From assembly GCF_018739865.1 (NCBI RefSeq), contig NZ_JADOER010000002.1:84859-148858 (forward strand): a DNA stretch of 64,000 nucleotides, in the 5' to 3' direction. The position numbers and the translations under genes are program-made. The stretch comes from Leptothoe kymatousa TAU-MAC 1615 (GTDB taxonomy: Bacteria > Cyanobacteriota > Cyanobacteriia > Phormidesmidales > Phormidesmidaceae). This document shows positions 25,867 through 35,793 of the stretch, in pieces. The notes under the pieces are model-generated. The model ran no database searches. It was not told the origin of the DNA and saw only the letters and a program-made list of their open reading frames with translations. Numbering within the stretch: position 1 is the stretch's first letter; every line of letters begins with the position of its first letter.

Positions 25867-26901
25867 TTGCCTGAAACGTATCGTGTAGCAATTATGGGTG
25901 CTACAGGTGCCGTTGGTACCGAGTTGCTAGACCTGCTAGCGGAGCGTAATTTCCCGGTTGAGGAGCTTGTCTTGTTGGCGTCTCCGCGTTCCGTTGGTCG
26001 GGAGCTAACATTTAAGGGTCAGTCAATTAAAGTTCAAGATATTAATCAGATTGATTTTTCTGACATTGATTTAGTGTTAGCGTCTGCCGGTGGTTCGGTG
26101 TCTAAGGAATGGGCACCCAAGGCCGCTGCTGCAGGGGCAATAGTGGTCGATAATTCCAGCGCCTTCCGCATGGATCCTACTGTTCCATTGATTGTGCCAG
26201 AGGTGAATCCTGAGGCTGTTTTGGAGCATAAGGGGATTATTGCCAACCCTAATTGCACCACTATTTTAATGGGGGTCGCCCTGTGGCCTTTGCATCAATA
26301 TCAACCTATTGAGCGAGTGGTTGTGTCCACGTATCAATCTGCCAGTGGTGCAGGTGCTCGTGCGATGGAAGAGGTGAAGCAGCAGGCTCAAGCGATTTTA
26401 CGTGATGAGAAACCTGTAACTGAGGCGTTCCCTTATCCTTTGGCCTTCAATTTATTTCCGCACAATTCGCCACTTGACGATCGGGGCTACTGTCAGGAAG
26501 AAATGAAAATGGTGAATGAAACCCGAAAAATATTTGGGGTTTCTGATTTGCGATTAAGTGCTACCTGTGTTCGGGTTCCTGTTTTGCGGGCTCATTCGGA
26601 GGCAATTAATATCGAGTTTCAGCAGCCTTTAGCAGTGGCTAAGGCTCTAGAACTTTTACATGCAGCTCCTGGTATTAAAGTGGTTGAAGATTGGGATGCC
26701 AATTACTTTCCTATGCCTATGGAGGCTAGTGGGCAGGATGATGTCCTGGTGGGTAGGGTTCGTACGGATTTGTCCCACAAGTGCGGTTTAGAGCTTTGGC
26801 TCAGTGGTGACCAGATTCGCAAGGGGGCTGCCCTTAATGCTGTTCAGATTGCTGAGCTTCTGGTGAAAAAGCAACTTTTGAAGTCTAAGACTGTTGCTTG
26901 A
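25867..26901 (+). CDS. asd: Aspartate-semialdehyde dehydrogenase
   Basis: NADP-dependent enzyme converting aspartyl phosphate to aspartate semialdehyde, the branch point to lysine/diaminopimelate, methionine and threonine. N-terminal Rossmann motif GATGAVGTELL; catalytic Cys130 in NPNCTT; His in LRAHSEAI. The start is TTG at 25867, backed by GGGAGG about ten bases upstream; no in-frame ATG precedes the Rossmann fold. Length 344 is normal. First gene of asd-dapA-rnj. Confidence 0.96.
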   Translation: MPETYRVAIMGATGAVGTELLDLLAERNFPVEELVLLASPRSVGRELTFKGQSIKVQDINQIDFSDIDLVLASAGGSVSKEWAPKAAAAGAIVVDNSSAFRMDPTVPLIVPEVNPEAVLEHKGIIANPNCTTILMGVALWPLHQYQPIERVVVSTYQSASGAGARAMEEVKQQAQAILRDEKPVTEAFPYPLAFNLFPHNSPLDDRGYCQEEMKMVNETRKIFGVSDLRLSATCVRVPVLRAHSEAINIEFQQPLAVAKALELLHAAPGIKVVEDWDANYFPMPMEASGQDDVLVGRVRTDLSHKCGLELWLSGDQIRKGAALNAVQIAELLVKKQLLKSKTVA

Positions 26902-27084
26902 TCTGGATTATTTTAGTGACCGTTCTTAGCTCATTTTTTAAGAGAACGATTTTGAATACTTTTGGCTGACTGACTGCTTTGGTAAAAGTAGTTGCCTGTC
27001 TAAGTTAAATGTTTTGCTAGTTTCCGTATATTTCAGGATTGGTAGGAAGCAGCATGTTTTTTAATGTAGTGAGGATGATAAAAC

Positions 27085-27984
27085 GTGACATATTTTGGGC
27101 GAGTTCTCACGGCTATGATCACTCCATTTGATCAATCTGGAGCCGTTGATTATGAGTCTGCTCGGCGTTTAGCGTCGCATTTGGTTAATAATGGTACAGA
27201 TACTATTGTGGTATGTGGCACCACGGGTGAGTCGCCTACACTGACCTGGTCGGAAGAATATGAGCTTTTTCAAGTGGTAAAGGCGGCTATTGATGGTCGT
27301 GGCAAGCTTATTGCTGGAACCGGCTCCAACAGTACTCAGGAGGCAATCTCGGCTACTCAAAAAGCTTTTGAATTGGGGGTAGATGGCACACTTCAGGTGG
27401 TGCCGTATTATAATAAGCCGCCTCAATCGGGGTTAGAAGGGCATTTTCGTGCGATCGCAACGGCTGTCCCTGATATGCCAATTATGCTGTATAACGTTCC
27501 AGGGCGTACAGGACGTAACCTAGAGCCATCTACTGTCGCAAAGCTAGCTAAGGTTTCAAATATTATTGCCATTAAAGAAGCCAGTGGTGATCTTGATCAA
27601 GTCAGTGAAATTCGCCGCTTGACCTCTGCCGATTTTCATATCTATTCAGGTGACGACTCCCTAACGCTGCCCATGCTTTCGGTCGGGGCTGTCGGGGTCG
27701 TTAGTGTGGCGAGTCATTTAGTTGGTGATTTGCAGCAGCAAATGATCAACGCTTATGAATCAGGGCAAATAAGTCATGCTAGGGAACTCCATCTAAAACT
27801 TTTGCCTCTATGCAAAGCATTGTTTGCCACAACAAACCCAATTTTGATTAAGGCTGCATTACGTCTACAGGGGTGGTCAGTAGGCACATGCCGTCTGCCT
27901 CTAAGTGAACCTTCCACCGAGCTAGTCGAGCAGCTCAGAGTATTAATGAATGAACTCGAAATACTACCTGTACCAGTTGCCTAG
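27085..27984 (+). CDS. dapA: 4-hydroxy-tetrahydrodipicolinate synthase
   Basis: Condenses pyruvate with aspartate semialdehyde, the next step after Asd toward diaminopimelate for peptidoglycan and lysine. TIM barrel with the GTTGES phosphate-like motif, Tyr136 in LYNVPGRTG and the Schiff-base Lys164 in [12 protein letters not shown] start at 27085 with GAGGAT upstream. The 183-base gap from asd and same strand suggest one transcript or a shared internal promoter. Confidence 0.96.
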   Translation: MTYFGRVLTAMITPFDQSGAVDYESARRLASHLVNNGTDTIVVCGTTGESPTLTWSEEYELFQVVKAAIDGRGKLIAGTGSNSTQEAISATQKAFELGVDGTLQVVPYYNKPPQSGLEGHFRAIATAVPDMPIMLYNVPGRTGRNLEPSTVAKLAKVSNIIAIKEASGDLDQVSEIRRLTSADFHIYSGDDSLTLPMLSVGAVGVVSVASHLVGDLQQQMINAYESGQISHARELHLKLLPLCKALFATTNPILIKAALRLQGWSVGTCRLPLSEPSTELVEQLRVLMNELEILPVPVA

Positions 27985-28115
27985 GTAGTTGTTTTACTGG
28001 CTGTCCACAAAAAGGATCACCCCCTTATCCCGCATCGCACTTGGGCGTGTTTCACAGCCTTGAAGATTTCAGTTATCCAGATTCACACTTTTTTTGATCT
28101 TTCATAAAGGAACTT

Positions 28116-29984
28116 ATGCGTCAGCGATCTAGAACCAGAACAACTGCAAAAAATAACGGTCAGAGTGATATTCCTAAGCCTCGGAGTAAAGCTGCTAAAA
28201 GTGCACCTAAAGTTGCTAGCAAAATTGATAAAAGTACCCTCAAAATAATTCCCCTAGGTGGTTTACACGAAATTGGCAAAAACACCTGTGTTTTTGAGAT
28301 TAACGATGAAATTATTCTGGTAGATGCAGGCTTAGCATTTCCATCGGATGAAATGCACGGTGTAAACATCGTTTTGCCAGATGTTACCTACCTGCGTGAG
28401 AACCACCACAAAATCAAGGGCATGATCGTCACCCATGGTCATGAAGATCACATTGGTGGTATTGCCTTTCACCTGAAACAATTTGACATTCCTATTATCC
28501 ATGGGCCTAGGCTGGCCATGGCTTTGCTGGCAGATAAGCTAGAGGAAGCGGGGGTGTCTGGTCGCACAGAGCTCAAAACAGTGCAACCACGAGATATCGT
28601 TCGGTTGGGACAGTCCTTTGAGGTGGAATATATCCGCAATACCCACTCGATGGCCGATAGTTTTACGGTCGCTATTCGCACGCCTGCCGGTGTGGTGATT
28701 CACACAGGCGACTTCAAAATTGACCATACGCCAGTGGATGGTGAGTTTTTTGATTTCGCCCGTTTGGCCTCCTATGGTGAGGAGGGAGTGCTGTGTTTGG
28801 TCAGTGATTCTACAAATGCTGAAGTCCCCGGACATACTCCATCCGAACGTTCCGTATTTCCCAATTTAGATCGAGCATTTGGCCAAGCAAAAGGTCGCCT
28901 GATGGTCACTACGTTTGCTTCTTCAGTGCATCGCGTCAATATGCTGCTGGAGTTAGCTCAAAAACATCAACGTTCCGTCTTCGTTGTGGGCCGTTCCATG
29001 TTGAATGTGATTGCCCATGCGCGCAGTCTTGGGTATATCAAATGTCCGGATGATCTATTCAAACCGTTAAATACTCTGAATAGTTGCCCTGATGACCGAG
29101 CAATGATTTTAACCACAGGTTCTCAAGGTGAACCTATGGCGGCCCTTACACGCATTTCTAATGGCTCCCATCGTCAAATCAAGGTGCGTGCTGGAGATAC
29201 TATTATCTTTTCAGCCAATCCGATTCCTGGTAATACGATTGCGGTCGTGAACACAATCGATAGATTGATGGCTCAAGGGGCCCATGTTATTTACGGTAAG
29301 CGCCAAGGATTACATGTTTCTGGGCACGGTGCTCAAGAAGATCAAAAGCTGATGCTGGCGTTAACGCGTCCCAAATACTTTCTTCCTGTCCATGGCGAGC
29401 ATCGGATGTTAGTTAAGCATGCGGCAACGGCTCAAAGTATGGGCATTCCTGAAGATAATATGGTTGTAATTCAAAACGGTGACATTGTCGCCGTTGATGA
29501 CAATCAAGGAATTCGCATTGCTGGTAAAGTATCCTCGGGCATAGAACTCGTTGATTCCTCCCGCAATGGCATTGTAGGCCGTACAGTCTTAAAGGAGCGC
29601 CAGCAACTAGCTGAAGATGGCATCATAACCATCTCTGCCACAGTAGATCTCAACGGTAAATTGCTAGCTCCTCCGGCCGTTCATTTAAGGGGCGTAGTCA
29701 CCAAGCTATCTCAAGCAGATTGGGAAGAGAAAGCTCATAAGGTGGTTGCCTCTGGGCTGCGTAGTCGCTGGCGCGAAGTCGTGGATACCGCAGATGATCA
29801 GACCAACGTTCGGTGGGATGGTTTGCGCTCTCGTCTAGAAGAAGAGGTTCGCTATTTTATCCGCAGAGAATTACCCAAACGCTATCCGCTGCTCGTATTT
29901 TTATTGCAATCTGTTGATGCAGTTGACGCAGAGCCAGCCAGTAAGCCAGCTAATCCAGTGAAGAAAAAGGTTGTCACTGTGTAG
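28116..29984 (+). CDS. rnj: Ribonuclease J
   Basis: Metallo-beta-lactamase/beta-CASP ribonuclease with 5' exonuclease and endonuclease activity in mRNA decay and rRNA processing. Basic N-terminal extension of about 40 residues, then PLGGLHEIGKN, the metal motif THGHEDHIGG (His107, His109, Asp111, His112), HTGDFK, and beta-CASP motifs including SDSTNAE and FSANPIPGN, with PVHGEHRM late. The C-terminal domain ends in a short basic tail. Length 622 fits cyanobacterial RNase J. It is followed by a long gap and rne. Confidence 0.96.
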   Translation: MRQRSRTRTTAKNNGQSDIPKPRSKAAKSAPKVASKIDKSTLKIIPLGGLHEIGKNTCVFEINDEIILVDAGLAFPSDEMHGVNIVLPDVTYLRENHHKIKGMIVTHGHEDHIGGIAFHLKQFDIPIIHGPRLAMALLADKLEEAGVSGRTELKTVQPRDIVRLGQSFEVEYIRNTHSMADSFTVAIRTPAGVVIHTGDFKIDHTPVDGEFFDFARLASYGEEGVLCLVSDSTNAEVPGHTPSERSVFPNLDRAFGQAKGRLMVTTFASSVHRVNMLLELAQKHQRSVFVVGRSMLNVIAHARSLGYIKCPDDLFKPLNTLNSCPDDRAMILTTGSQGEPMAALTRISNGSHRQIKVRAGDTIIFSANPIPGNTIAVVNTIDRLMAQGAHVIYGKRQGLHVSGHGAQEDQKLMLALTRPKYFLPVHGEHRMLVKHAATAQSMGIPEDNMVVIQNGDIVAVDDNQGIRIAGKVSSGIELVDSSRNGIVGRTVLKERQQLAEDGIITISATVDLNGKLLAPPAVHLRGVVTKLSQADWEEKAHKVVASGLRSRWREVVDTADDQTNVRWDGLRSRLEEEVRYFIRRELPKRYPLLVFLLQSVDAVDAEPASKPANPVKKKVVTV

Positions 29985-30729
29985 CGTATTGGTGAATTTT
30001 AGCTAGGGCCAGCTTGTCTGCTGTGAAAAAAAATAGTGTCTACTCTGACAGCTGGCCTCGGCTAAATACTAAGGACATTCTGGTGTTTATTACCCAATGT
30101 CCACAATGTCCGTTGAGTTTAGACTCAAAGGCTGCATCAGTGATACTTTAATTTGACCAAAAAATTGAATACGCATTTTCTAAGCGTGTGTTGAAATCTT
30201 TGGCCCTCAGCCGTGTCTGTGGGAGCTAAACTTCCAAGCTTTTGAGGTTTAATCTGTGTCGGTCTTTCAGGTTACTTCCTTAGAAAATAAAATAAAAGAA
30301 TTAAAACTCTGGTCATATGGACAAGCTCAAGCTATAATCCATTGCAACTGAAGCTGCCGTAGGATAACTACAGAGTTTGTTAACTGCAGCTCAACCAACG
30401 GCGAGTACTGACCTATTCCGCTTCTGTCAGAGCACGTGCTGCGATTGCAAAGTATTGGCGACGCTTACGGTCTGTCTTGAGGCCTCGGTACTCTTAATCG
30501 AATTTATCTAAACGTCACTTCTAGCTGCTCAGCAGCGAAGTTTTTGGATTCCTGCGGTTTTCTCTGTACCCTGCCCGTTACCTTAGCGGAGTCTGGTCAC
30601 CTTGGTTTTGAGGGGCCACAAGTTTAGGTCTGGGCAGCTGTTTTGGATTTAAAAGGATTAATCGTTGAGCTTGTGTGTATCAGCCCCCGTAACAGTTGGG
30701 TTGGTGACGCGGGTTTTTGAGGAAATTGG
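29985..30729 (+). other. Long leader region upstream of rne
   Basis: 745 bases between rnj and rne with no supported gene. Just after rnj, GGCCAGC-t-TGTC (30007-30018) pairs with GACAGCTGGCC (30047-30057) as a bulged stem without a U-run. GGACATT (30073-30079) can pair with either of two AATGTCC copies (30096-30102, 30105-30111). The rest is rich in short imperfect stems. Long, RNase-E-sensitive leaders of rne are known in E. coli and reported in cyanobacteria; that this is one is inferred. Confidence 0.5.
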
Positions 30730-32775
30730 ATGCCTAAGCAGATCATTATTGCGGAGCAGCATCGAACTGCCGCCGTATTTTCAGAAGATCAGATTCAAGA
30801 GTTGATTGTGGCTACCGGTAGTCACCAAGTTGGCGATATTTACGTGGGTACGGTCGAAAACGTCCTATCCGGAATTGATGCCGCCTTTATCAATATCGGC
30901 GACAGTGAGCGTAATGGCTTTATGCATGTGTCCGATTTAGGACCCTTAAAGCTCAAGCGTGCCCCAGGCCCGATTACTGAACTGGTTGCACCCAAGCAAA
31001 AAGTGCTAGTGCAAATCATGAAAGAGCCGACAGGGAATAAAGGCCCCAGGCTCACGGGCAAAATTACTTTGCCGGGCCGATATCTGGTGCTTATGCCCTA
31101 CGGTCGGGGCGTGAATTTGTCCCGGAGAATTCGTAATGAAGCCGAGCGTCATCGGCTGCGTGCTTTAGGTATTTTGACCAAGCCACCGGGAATGGGGCTG
31201 TTAGTGCGTACTGAAGCTGAAAGTGTTTCTGAAGAAGCAATTATTGAAGATTTAGAAGCATTGCAAAAGCGTTGGGAAATGGTTCAGCAAGAGGCGATGG
31301 CGACTCGCCCACCGGCATTGCTGAATCGTGATGACGACTTTATTCAGCGCGTTCTTCGTGATGTTTACAATGCCGATGTGAATCGCATTGTTACTGACTC
31401 TGATATCGGTATGCAGCGGGTGAAACAACACCTGTCGAGTTGGAGTGATGGTCGTTTGCCATCGGGTGTTTTGGTCGATCATCATCGCTCTGAGTCGCCT
31501 CCAATTTTAGAGTATTTCAGAGTTAATGCGGCTATTCGAGAGGCATTGAAGCCTAGGGTAGATCTGCCTTCTGGCGGTTATATCATTATTGAGCCTACCG
31601 AGGCTTTGACGGTAATTGATGTTAACTCAGGCTCATTTACTCGTTCTGCAACGGCACGGGAGACAGTGCTGTGGACGAATTGTGAGGCTGCCGTTGAAAT
31701 TGCTCGCCAGCTACGGCTGAGGAATGTTGCGGGTGTGATTGTGGTTGACTTCATTGATATGGAGTCTCGCCGTGATCAGATGCAGGTTTTAGAGAACTTT
31801 GGTAAGGCGTTGCAGGCGGATAAGGCGCGTCCTCAGATTTCGCAGCTGTCTGAGCTAGGGCTCATAGAGTTAACTCGCAAGCGTCAAGGTCAAAATATTT
31901 ATGAGCTATTTGGTCGTCCTTGTGCGGCTTGTGGTGGCCTAGGCCATTTGGTTCAATTGCCGGGTGAAGCACCGGTGGAAGTGCAGCAGTCGGCTGTGGC
32001 TAATCGCGTTATCCCCATGCCTACGCCTAGGGCCCTACGCCATCAAGAGCGTACAGAAAGTCTAGAGCCGGATCAAAATCTGAAGACGCTTGACCTAATG
32101 AATCATCCTGATTATCAGGACAAGACAAATGGTCGTGGCAGTCGCCGTCGCCGTCGTCGTGGTGATTCTCCGCCGCCGAGTAGTAGTACTCGGGGAGGCC
32201 GGTCAGCGGCTGCTCCACCTAAGCTAGTGAGTAATGGTGGCAGCAGCAGCAATGTTAGTCCTATTGTGAGTTCTGCTGCTCCTGGTTTGGGCTCAGAACC
32301 TGTTCGTGATGAAGGCTTGGCTGATAGTCCAGGACGTGGAAAGCGTTCTCGTGGCCGTGGCCGCAAGCCAGAAATTCCTCCTAAGGTGGTGACTGTTGCA
32401 TTAACGCCGGATGAGCAGCGTATCTATGCTGAAATGGGCGTCTCACCGCTTGTTTTGAGTCAAGCAGATTTGAAAGAAACTAAGAACGTTGTGGTTTCCG
32501 TCGTTTTGCCAGGGGAAGAACCACCAGCGGTCGATGAGATTTCAGATGTGAAAGCTGCTAATGCCTCCCCTGAAGATGCTTCAGGCTCCGACATGAATAT
32601 TGAGGTTAAGGAGACTGCTGAGGTCGAATTTGCCTCTCAGGTCACGCCTATTACCTCGGTTGATGAGGATGAGGGGGCAGAGCCGCAAGGTACCGATGAT
32701 GAGGATGCTGTGCCAGCACCGAACACTCGCCGCCGCCGCCGCCGCCGTTCTTCTGCTACGACAGTGCGCGGTTAA
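30730..32775 (+). CDS. rne: Ribonuclease E/G (RNase E)
   Basis: Endoribonuclease starting mRNA decay and processing rRNA/tRNA precursors. S1 domain near residues 35-120 (VGDIYVGTVENVLSGIDAAFINIG), 5'-sensor/RNase H-like region, catalytic acids in VIDVNSGSF (about 297) and VVDFIDM (about 340), and the zinc-link CAACGG (about 398). The non-catalytic tail is disordered and charged, with Arg patches (RRRRRR) and the extreme C-terminal RRRRRRRSS, which matches the cyanobacterial poly-Arg motif known to bind polynucleotide phosphorylase. rnhB begins a few bases after the stop. Confidence 0.96.
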   Translation: MPKQIIIAEQHRTAAVFSEDQIQELIVATGSHQVGDIYVGTVENVLSGIDAAFINIGDSERNGFMHVSDLGPLKLKRAPGPITELVAPKQKVLVQIMKEPTGNKGPRLTGKITLPGRYLVLMPYGRGVNLSRRIRNEAERHRLRALGILTKPPGMGLLVRTEAESVSEEAIIEDLEALQKRWEMVQQEAMATRPPALLNRDDDFIQRVLRDVYNADVNRIVTDSDIGMQRVKQHLSSWSDGRLPSGVLVDHHRSESPPILEYFRVNAAIREALKPRVDLPSGGYIIIEPTEALTVIDVNSGSFTRSATARETVLWTNCEAAVEIARQLRLRNVAGVIVVDFIDMESRRDQMQVLENFGKALQADKARPQISQLSELGLIELTRKRQGQNIYELFGRPCAACGGLGHLVQLPGEAPVEVQQSAVANRVIPMPTPRALRHQERTESLEPDQNLKTLDLMNHPDYQDKTNGRGSRRRRRRGDSPPPSSSTRGGRSAAAPPKLVSNGGSSSNVSPIVSSAAPGLGSEPVRDEGLADSPGRGKRSRGRGRKPEIPPKVVTVALTPDEQRIYAEMGVSPLVLSQADLKETKNVVVSVVLPGEEPPAVDEISDVKAANASPEDASGSDMNIEVKETAEVEFASQVTPITSVDEDEGAEPQGTDDEDAVPAPNTRRRRRRRSSATTVRG

Positions 32776-32787
32776 GCGGCCTTGTGC

Positions 32788-33372
32788 ATGACGTTGACTG
32801 CTGGTGTTGATGAGGTTGGGCGCGGTGCGTTATTTGGTCCTGTAGTTGCTGCGGCTGTCATTATTCAGCCTGATAAAGAGCGGTGGTTACAGGATCAAGG
32901 TGTGGCTGATAGTAAAGCACTCACACCTAGGAAGCGCGAAAAGTTGGTTCCGATTATTCACGCATCGGTGATTGATGCTCAAGTTGCATGGGTGTCGGTC
33001 TTTGAGATTGATCGGATCAATATTTTGCAGGCTTCTTTGCGGGCAATGGCAAAGGCTATTGCCCGTCTGTCGCCCTGTCCTGATAAATGTTTGGTTGACG
33101 GTAATCAGTTAATTCCTGGTTTAGGTATTGCGCAGGAGACGGTGGTGAAAGGGGATCAGCATGTGCTTGCGATCGCGGCCGCTAGTATTATCGCTAAAGT
33201 ATGGCGAGATCAACTGATCATCCGACTGTCCCATCGATATCCGGGATATGATCTTGCCTCAAATAAAGGATACGGTAGCCCTAAACATTTAGCCGGACTG
33301 CGAACTTTAGGCCCCACCAGGTATCATCGCCGTTCATTTAAGAGTTGCCAGCCGCTCTCTTTAATAAAGTAA
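32788..33372 (+). CDS. rnhB: Ribonuclease HII
   Basis: Removes ribonucleotides and RNA primers from DNA. The active-site GVDEVGRGALFGP gives Asp8 and Glu9 counting from ATG 32788; Asp in LVDGNQ and the LAIAAASIIAKVWRD helix complete the site. The frame extends to TTG 32782, but the ATG gives the normal short N-terminus. It is 12 bases after rne, so the two are almost certainly cotranscribed. Confidence 0.95.
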   Translation: MTLTAGVDEVGRGALFGPVVAAAVIIQPDKERWLQDQGVADSKALTPRKREKLVPIIHASVIDAQVAWVSVFEIDRINILQASLRAMAKAIARLSPCPDKCLVDGNQLIPGLGIAQETVVKGDQHVLAIAAASIIAKVWRDQLIIRLSHRYPGYDLASNKGYGSPKHLAGLRTLGPTRYHRRSFKSCQPLSLIK

Positions 33373-33419
33373 TATAAGGACACTAAATTACATGTATCGA
33401 TAACTTAAAGCCTAAGTAT

Positions 33420-33962
33420 TTAGTGCACTTTTGAAGCCGCTAAAATGCCGTTTGCCCATCCCTTATATTCGTGGACTAAACGATGTTGTAAACGATATTT
33501 AATCGTGCTCAAAATACCGCTCACAATTGTATTCCCGCTGGATTCAAGGAGTGGTCTGGGTGTTAATCGAAATGCTGATGGCAGATTAATATCAATGCTT
33601 AATTCTGCATTACCTGAAACGCCAGAGTTATCTGAACGAGCTGCTAACCAACCCTGCAGCTGAAATGAGAATCTGCGATTGAGAGAAGATTGATGTCGTA
33701 AACGACATGAATCCGAATAAATAATAATTTCATCAGATTCATTGGGATAAATCTCAACGTCAGCCACTGGTTCTAGGGTGAGCATCAAAAACTTAATGGG
33801 ACGCATACTGAACTCAAACTTTTGATTCCCAATGGCCTTAATTTGACTCGGATCGGCCAGGGAATAAACCAAGCGGTCAGTATTTTTTAGATACTGATGT
33901 ATGGGAATCGGAGCAGGAGCAATATCAATTTCTACAGATTGCGACGCATGCAAATGAACCAT
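33420..33962 (-). CDS. DUF1997 family protein
   Basis: 180-residue soluble beta-rich protein of a family found in cyanobacteria and plastids of plants (DUF1997). It has LADPSQIKAIGNQKFEFSMRPI and a central LTLEPVADVEI strand; no catalytic motif stands out. It converges with rnhB over a 47-base gap and lies divergent from pheA. Function is unknown; the fold family suggests a lipid- or hydrophobic-ligand-binding START-like shape, but I cannot confirm this. Confidence 0.8.
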   Translation of the reverse strand: MVHLHASQSVEIDIAPAPIPIHQYLKNTDRLVYSLADPSQIKAIGNQKFEFSMRPIKFLMLTLEPVADVEIYPNESDEIIIYSDSCRLRHQSSLNRRFSFQLQGWLAARSDNSGVSGNAELSIDINLPSAFRLTPRPLLESSGNTIVSGILSTIKYRLQHRLVHEYKGWANGILAASKVH

Positions 33963-34072
33963 TCACTCAATTTCACCCCAAGGTCGCATCATGTCCCAGT
34001 CCTTTACCCATAAAATACCCGTATACCGAGTTATTTTCAGCCATTATAGAGCTTAGCTTTTATCACTGGATT

Positions 34073-34150
34073 GTGCGATGGCTAAAACCCATTAAGCTAA
34101 CTCTAACACCTTTATTTCTATGGTTACTGGTAGCCTTTATATATTGCTAA
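34073..34150 (+). CDS. Possible 25-residue hydrophobic leader ORF before pheA
   Basis: GTG at 34073 opens a frame of 25 codons whose TAA (34148-34150) directly abuts the pheA ATG. The peptide RWLKPIKLTLTPLFLW... is basic then strongly hydrophobic, with two Phe, one Tyr and two Trp. It could be a coupled leader peptide or a tiny membrane protein. No ribosome site is visible before the GTG, so this is tentative. Confidence 0.3.
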   Translation: MRWLKPIKLTLTPLFLWLLVAFIYC

Positions 34151-34996
34151 ATGATTTCTATTGCCCACTTAGGACCTTCTGGTAGCTACTCAGAATTCGC
34201 AGCTACCAACTATGCTCAATGGCTTCAGAGATATCAGGCTCAAACTTCTCAACTGAAGCCATACAATACTATTTCTAAAGCTATTCAGGCAGCCGCAACA
34301 GGTGAATCAGATATTGCTGTAGTACCTATTGAAAATTCGATTGGCGGTAGTGTCCCAGACACCTTGGATATGCTGTGGGAGTTAGATAGTCTCAAAATTC
34401 AAAATAATCTAGTTATTCCAATCCACCATGCCTTGCTATCTCGGGCAGATTGCTTAGATGCCATTACAACGGTGTACTCCCATCCCCAAGCCCTCAGTCA
34501 ATGCCAGAAGTGGTTGTCCAGCAATTTACCTGATGCCACGCAGATAGCGACTAGTTCCACTACAGAAGCGCTGCCACGCGTCTCAAATGATGCAACATTC
34601 GCTGCAATTTCTCCTTTGTGGGCGGCTAAGCTCTACGATTTACCAACGCTCGCCGACCCGATTAACGATAATCCTGATAATTCCACACGGTTTTGGGTTC
34701 TGAGTCAACAATTAAGCCACTGCGGTAGTCACACCTCTATTGCGTTTCAACTACCCGACAATACTCCGGGTGCGCTATTAAAGCCTTTACAGCTATTCGC
34801 AACTCAAGGCATTAATATGAGTCGCATTGAATCACGCCCGACAAAGCTTGCCCTTGGCGACTATCGTTTTTTTATTGATATTGAAGCCAGCTTGGATAAT
34901 ACCAATACCCAAGCCGCACTGCAGCTTCTAAAAAATTGTACAAAAAGCCTGAAAGTCTTTGGCACCTACGAACAAATACCCACTCAAGTTCCTTAA
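34151..34996 (+). CDS. pheA: Prephenate dehydratase
   Basis: Converts prephenate to phenylpyruvate in phenylalanine synthesis. The catalytic domain shows AHLGPSGSYSEFAA, VVPIENSIGGSVPDTLD and NSTRFWVLS; the C-terminal ACT regulatory domain carries the phenylalanine-binding ESRP (MSRIESRPTK). Mono-functional (no chorismate mutase), 281 residues, as usual in cyanobacteria. It converges with the LON-domain gene, leaving 17 bases. Confidence 0.95.
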   Translation: MISIAHLGPSGSYSEFAATNYAQWLQRYQAQTSQLKPYNTISKAIQAAATGESDIAVVPIENSIGGSVPDTLDMLWELDSLKIQNNLVIPIHHALLSRADCLDAITTVYSHPQALSQCQKWLSSNLPDATQIATSSTTEALPRVSNDATFAAISPLWAAKLYDLPTLADPINDNPDNSTRFWVLSQQLSHCGSHTSIAFQLPDNTPGALLKPLQLFATQGINMSRIESRPTKLALGDYRFFIDIEASLDNTNTQAALQLLKNCTKSLKVFGTYEQIPTQVP

Positions 34997-35013
34997 GCAG
35001 CGTTCTGCATCGC

Positions 35014-35670
35014 TTACGAAGGGCTATCTTCAGGTAAGACATCTTTAAGAGCCGTGCGTGCGGCAAGATGATTGCGTGTAGAGGTTAAAATATCGGCTTC
35101 CCGCTCTAGACGCTGAGCGGTATTTTGCATTTCTAATAGAAGCTGTTGTTCTTTTGCCACACCGTGTAGGGTGCTAGCAATCCAGTAAGAAAGATCTAAA
35201 GGTAGTTCAGGAATACTTTCTGGAAACTCAATTTCTTGACTTGTCAATTTAGACGAGAGATGAACCACGTCTCGAAGTAGCTGGTCTACCTCAGAAGCTA
35301 ACGGGGTTAAATTTTTCTCTGCTTCACTATCTTCGATCCACTCGACTAAACCAACGCGATATGGCTTTTCTCTGACATAGTCCAGGACGCGAAACCGTTG
35401 CTGACCAACCGTCAGCATTTTCATGCGATCGTCGGGTAGCCGCTGAAAATGAACAACCTCTGCACAGCAACCTACCTTCGCAATGTCGCCACTATCTGGG
35501 TCAATCATGAGGACCCCAAAGCGACGGTCCGCTTGGAGTATGGTGTTCATCATGATGCGGTAGCGAAACTCAAAAATATGAAGCGGTAATTGCCTACCAG
35601 GAAAGAGAACTAGCTCAGGTAACGGAAATAGGGGAAGTTCTCGAACAGCAACTGATGAAACAGAATCCAT
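35014..35670 (-). CDS. Stand-alone LON substrate-binding domain protein
   Basis: 218 residues corresponding to the N-terminal LAN/LON domain of Lon protease, without AAA+ or protease parts. Motifs: LPLFPLPELVLFPGRQLPLHIFEFRYR and FGVLMIDPDSGDIAKVGCCAEV. A C-terminal helix-rich segment (ADILTSTRNHLAARTALKD) follows. Family members are common in cyanobacteria and plastids; function is unknown, possibly a protein-binding adaptor. It lies downstream of the str operon but after a strong terminator. Confidence 0.88.
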   Translation of the reverse strand: MDSVSSVAVRELPLFPLPELVLFPGRQLPLHIFEFRYRIMMNTILQADRRFGVLMIDPDSGDIAKVGCCAEVVHFQRLPDDRMKMLTVGQQRFRVLDYVREKPYRVGLVEWIEDSEAEKNLTPLASEVDQLLRDVVHLSSKLTSQEIEFPESIPELPLDLSYWIASTLHGVAKEQQLLLEMQNTAQRLEREADILTSTRNHLAARTALKDVLPEDSPS

Positions 35671-35793
35671 TAGGGTAGGTGGGAAGTACTTATAAATACA
35701 CAGCCCAATAACGAAAGCGCCTATGGATGTGCATAATTATTCTAACCCATCCACTAGAAGCCAAACAGAATCTAGTCGTAAGACCTGTAATAA

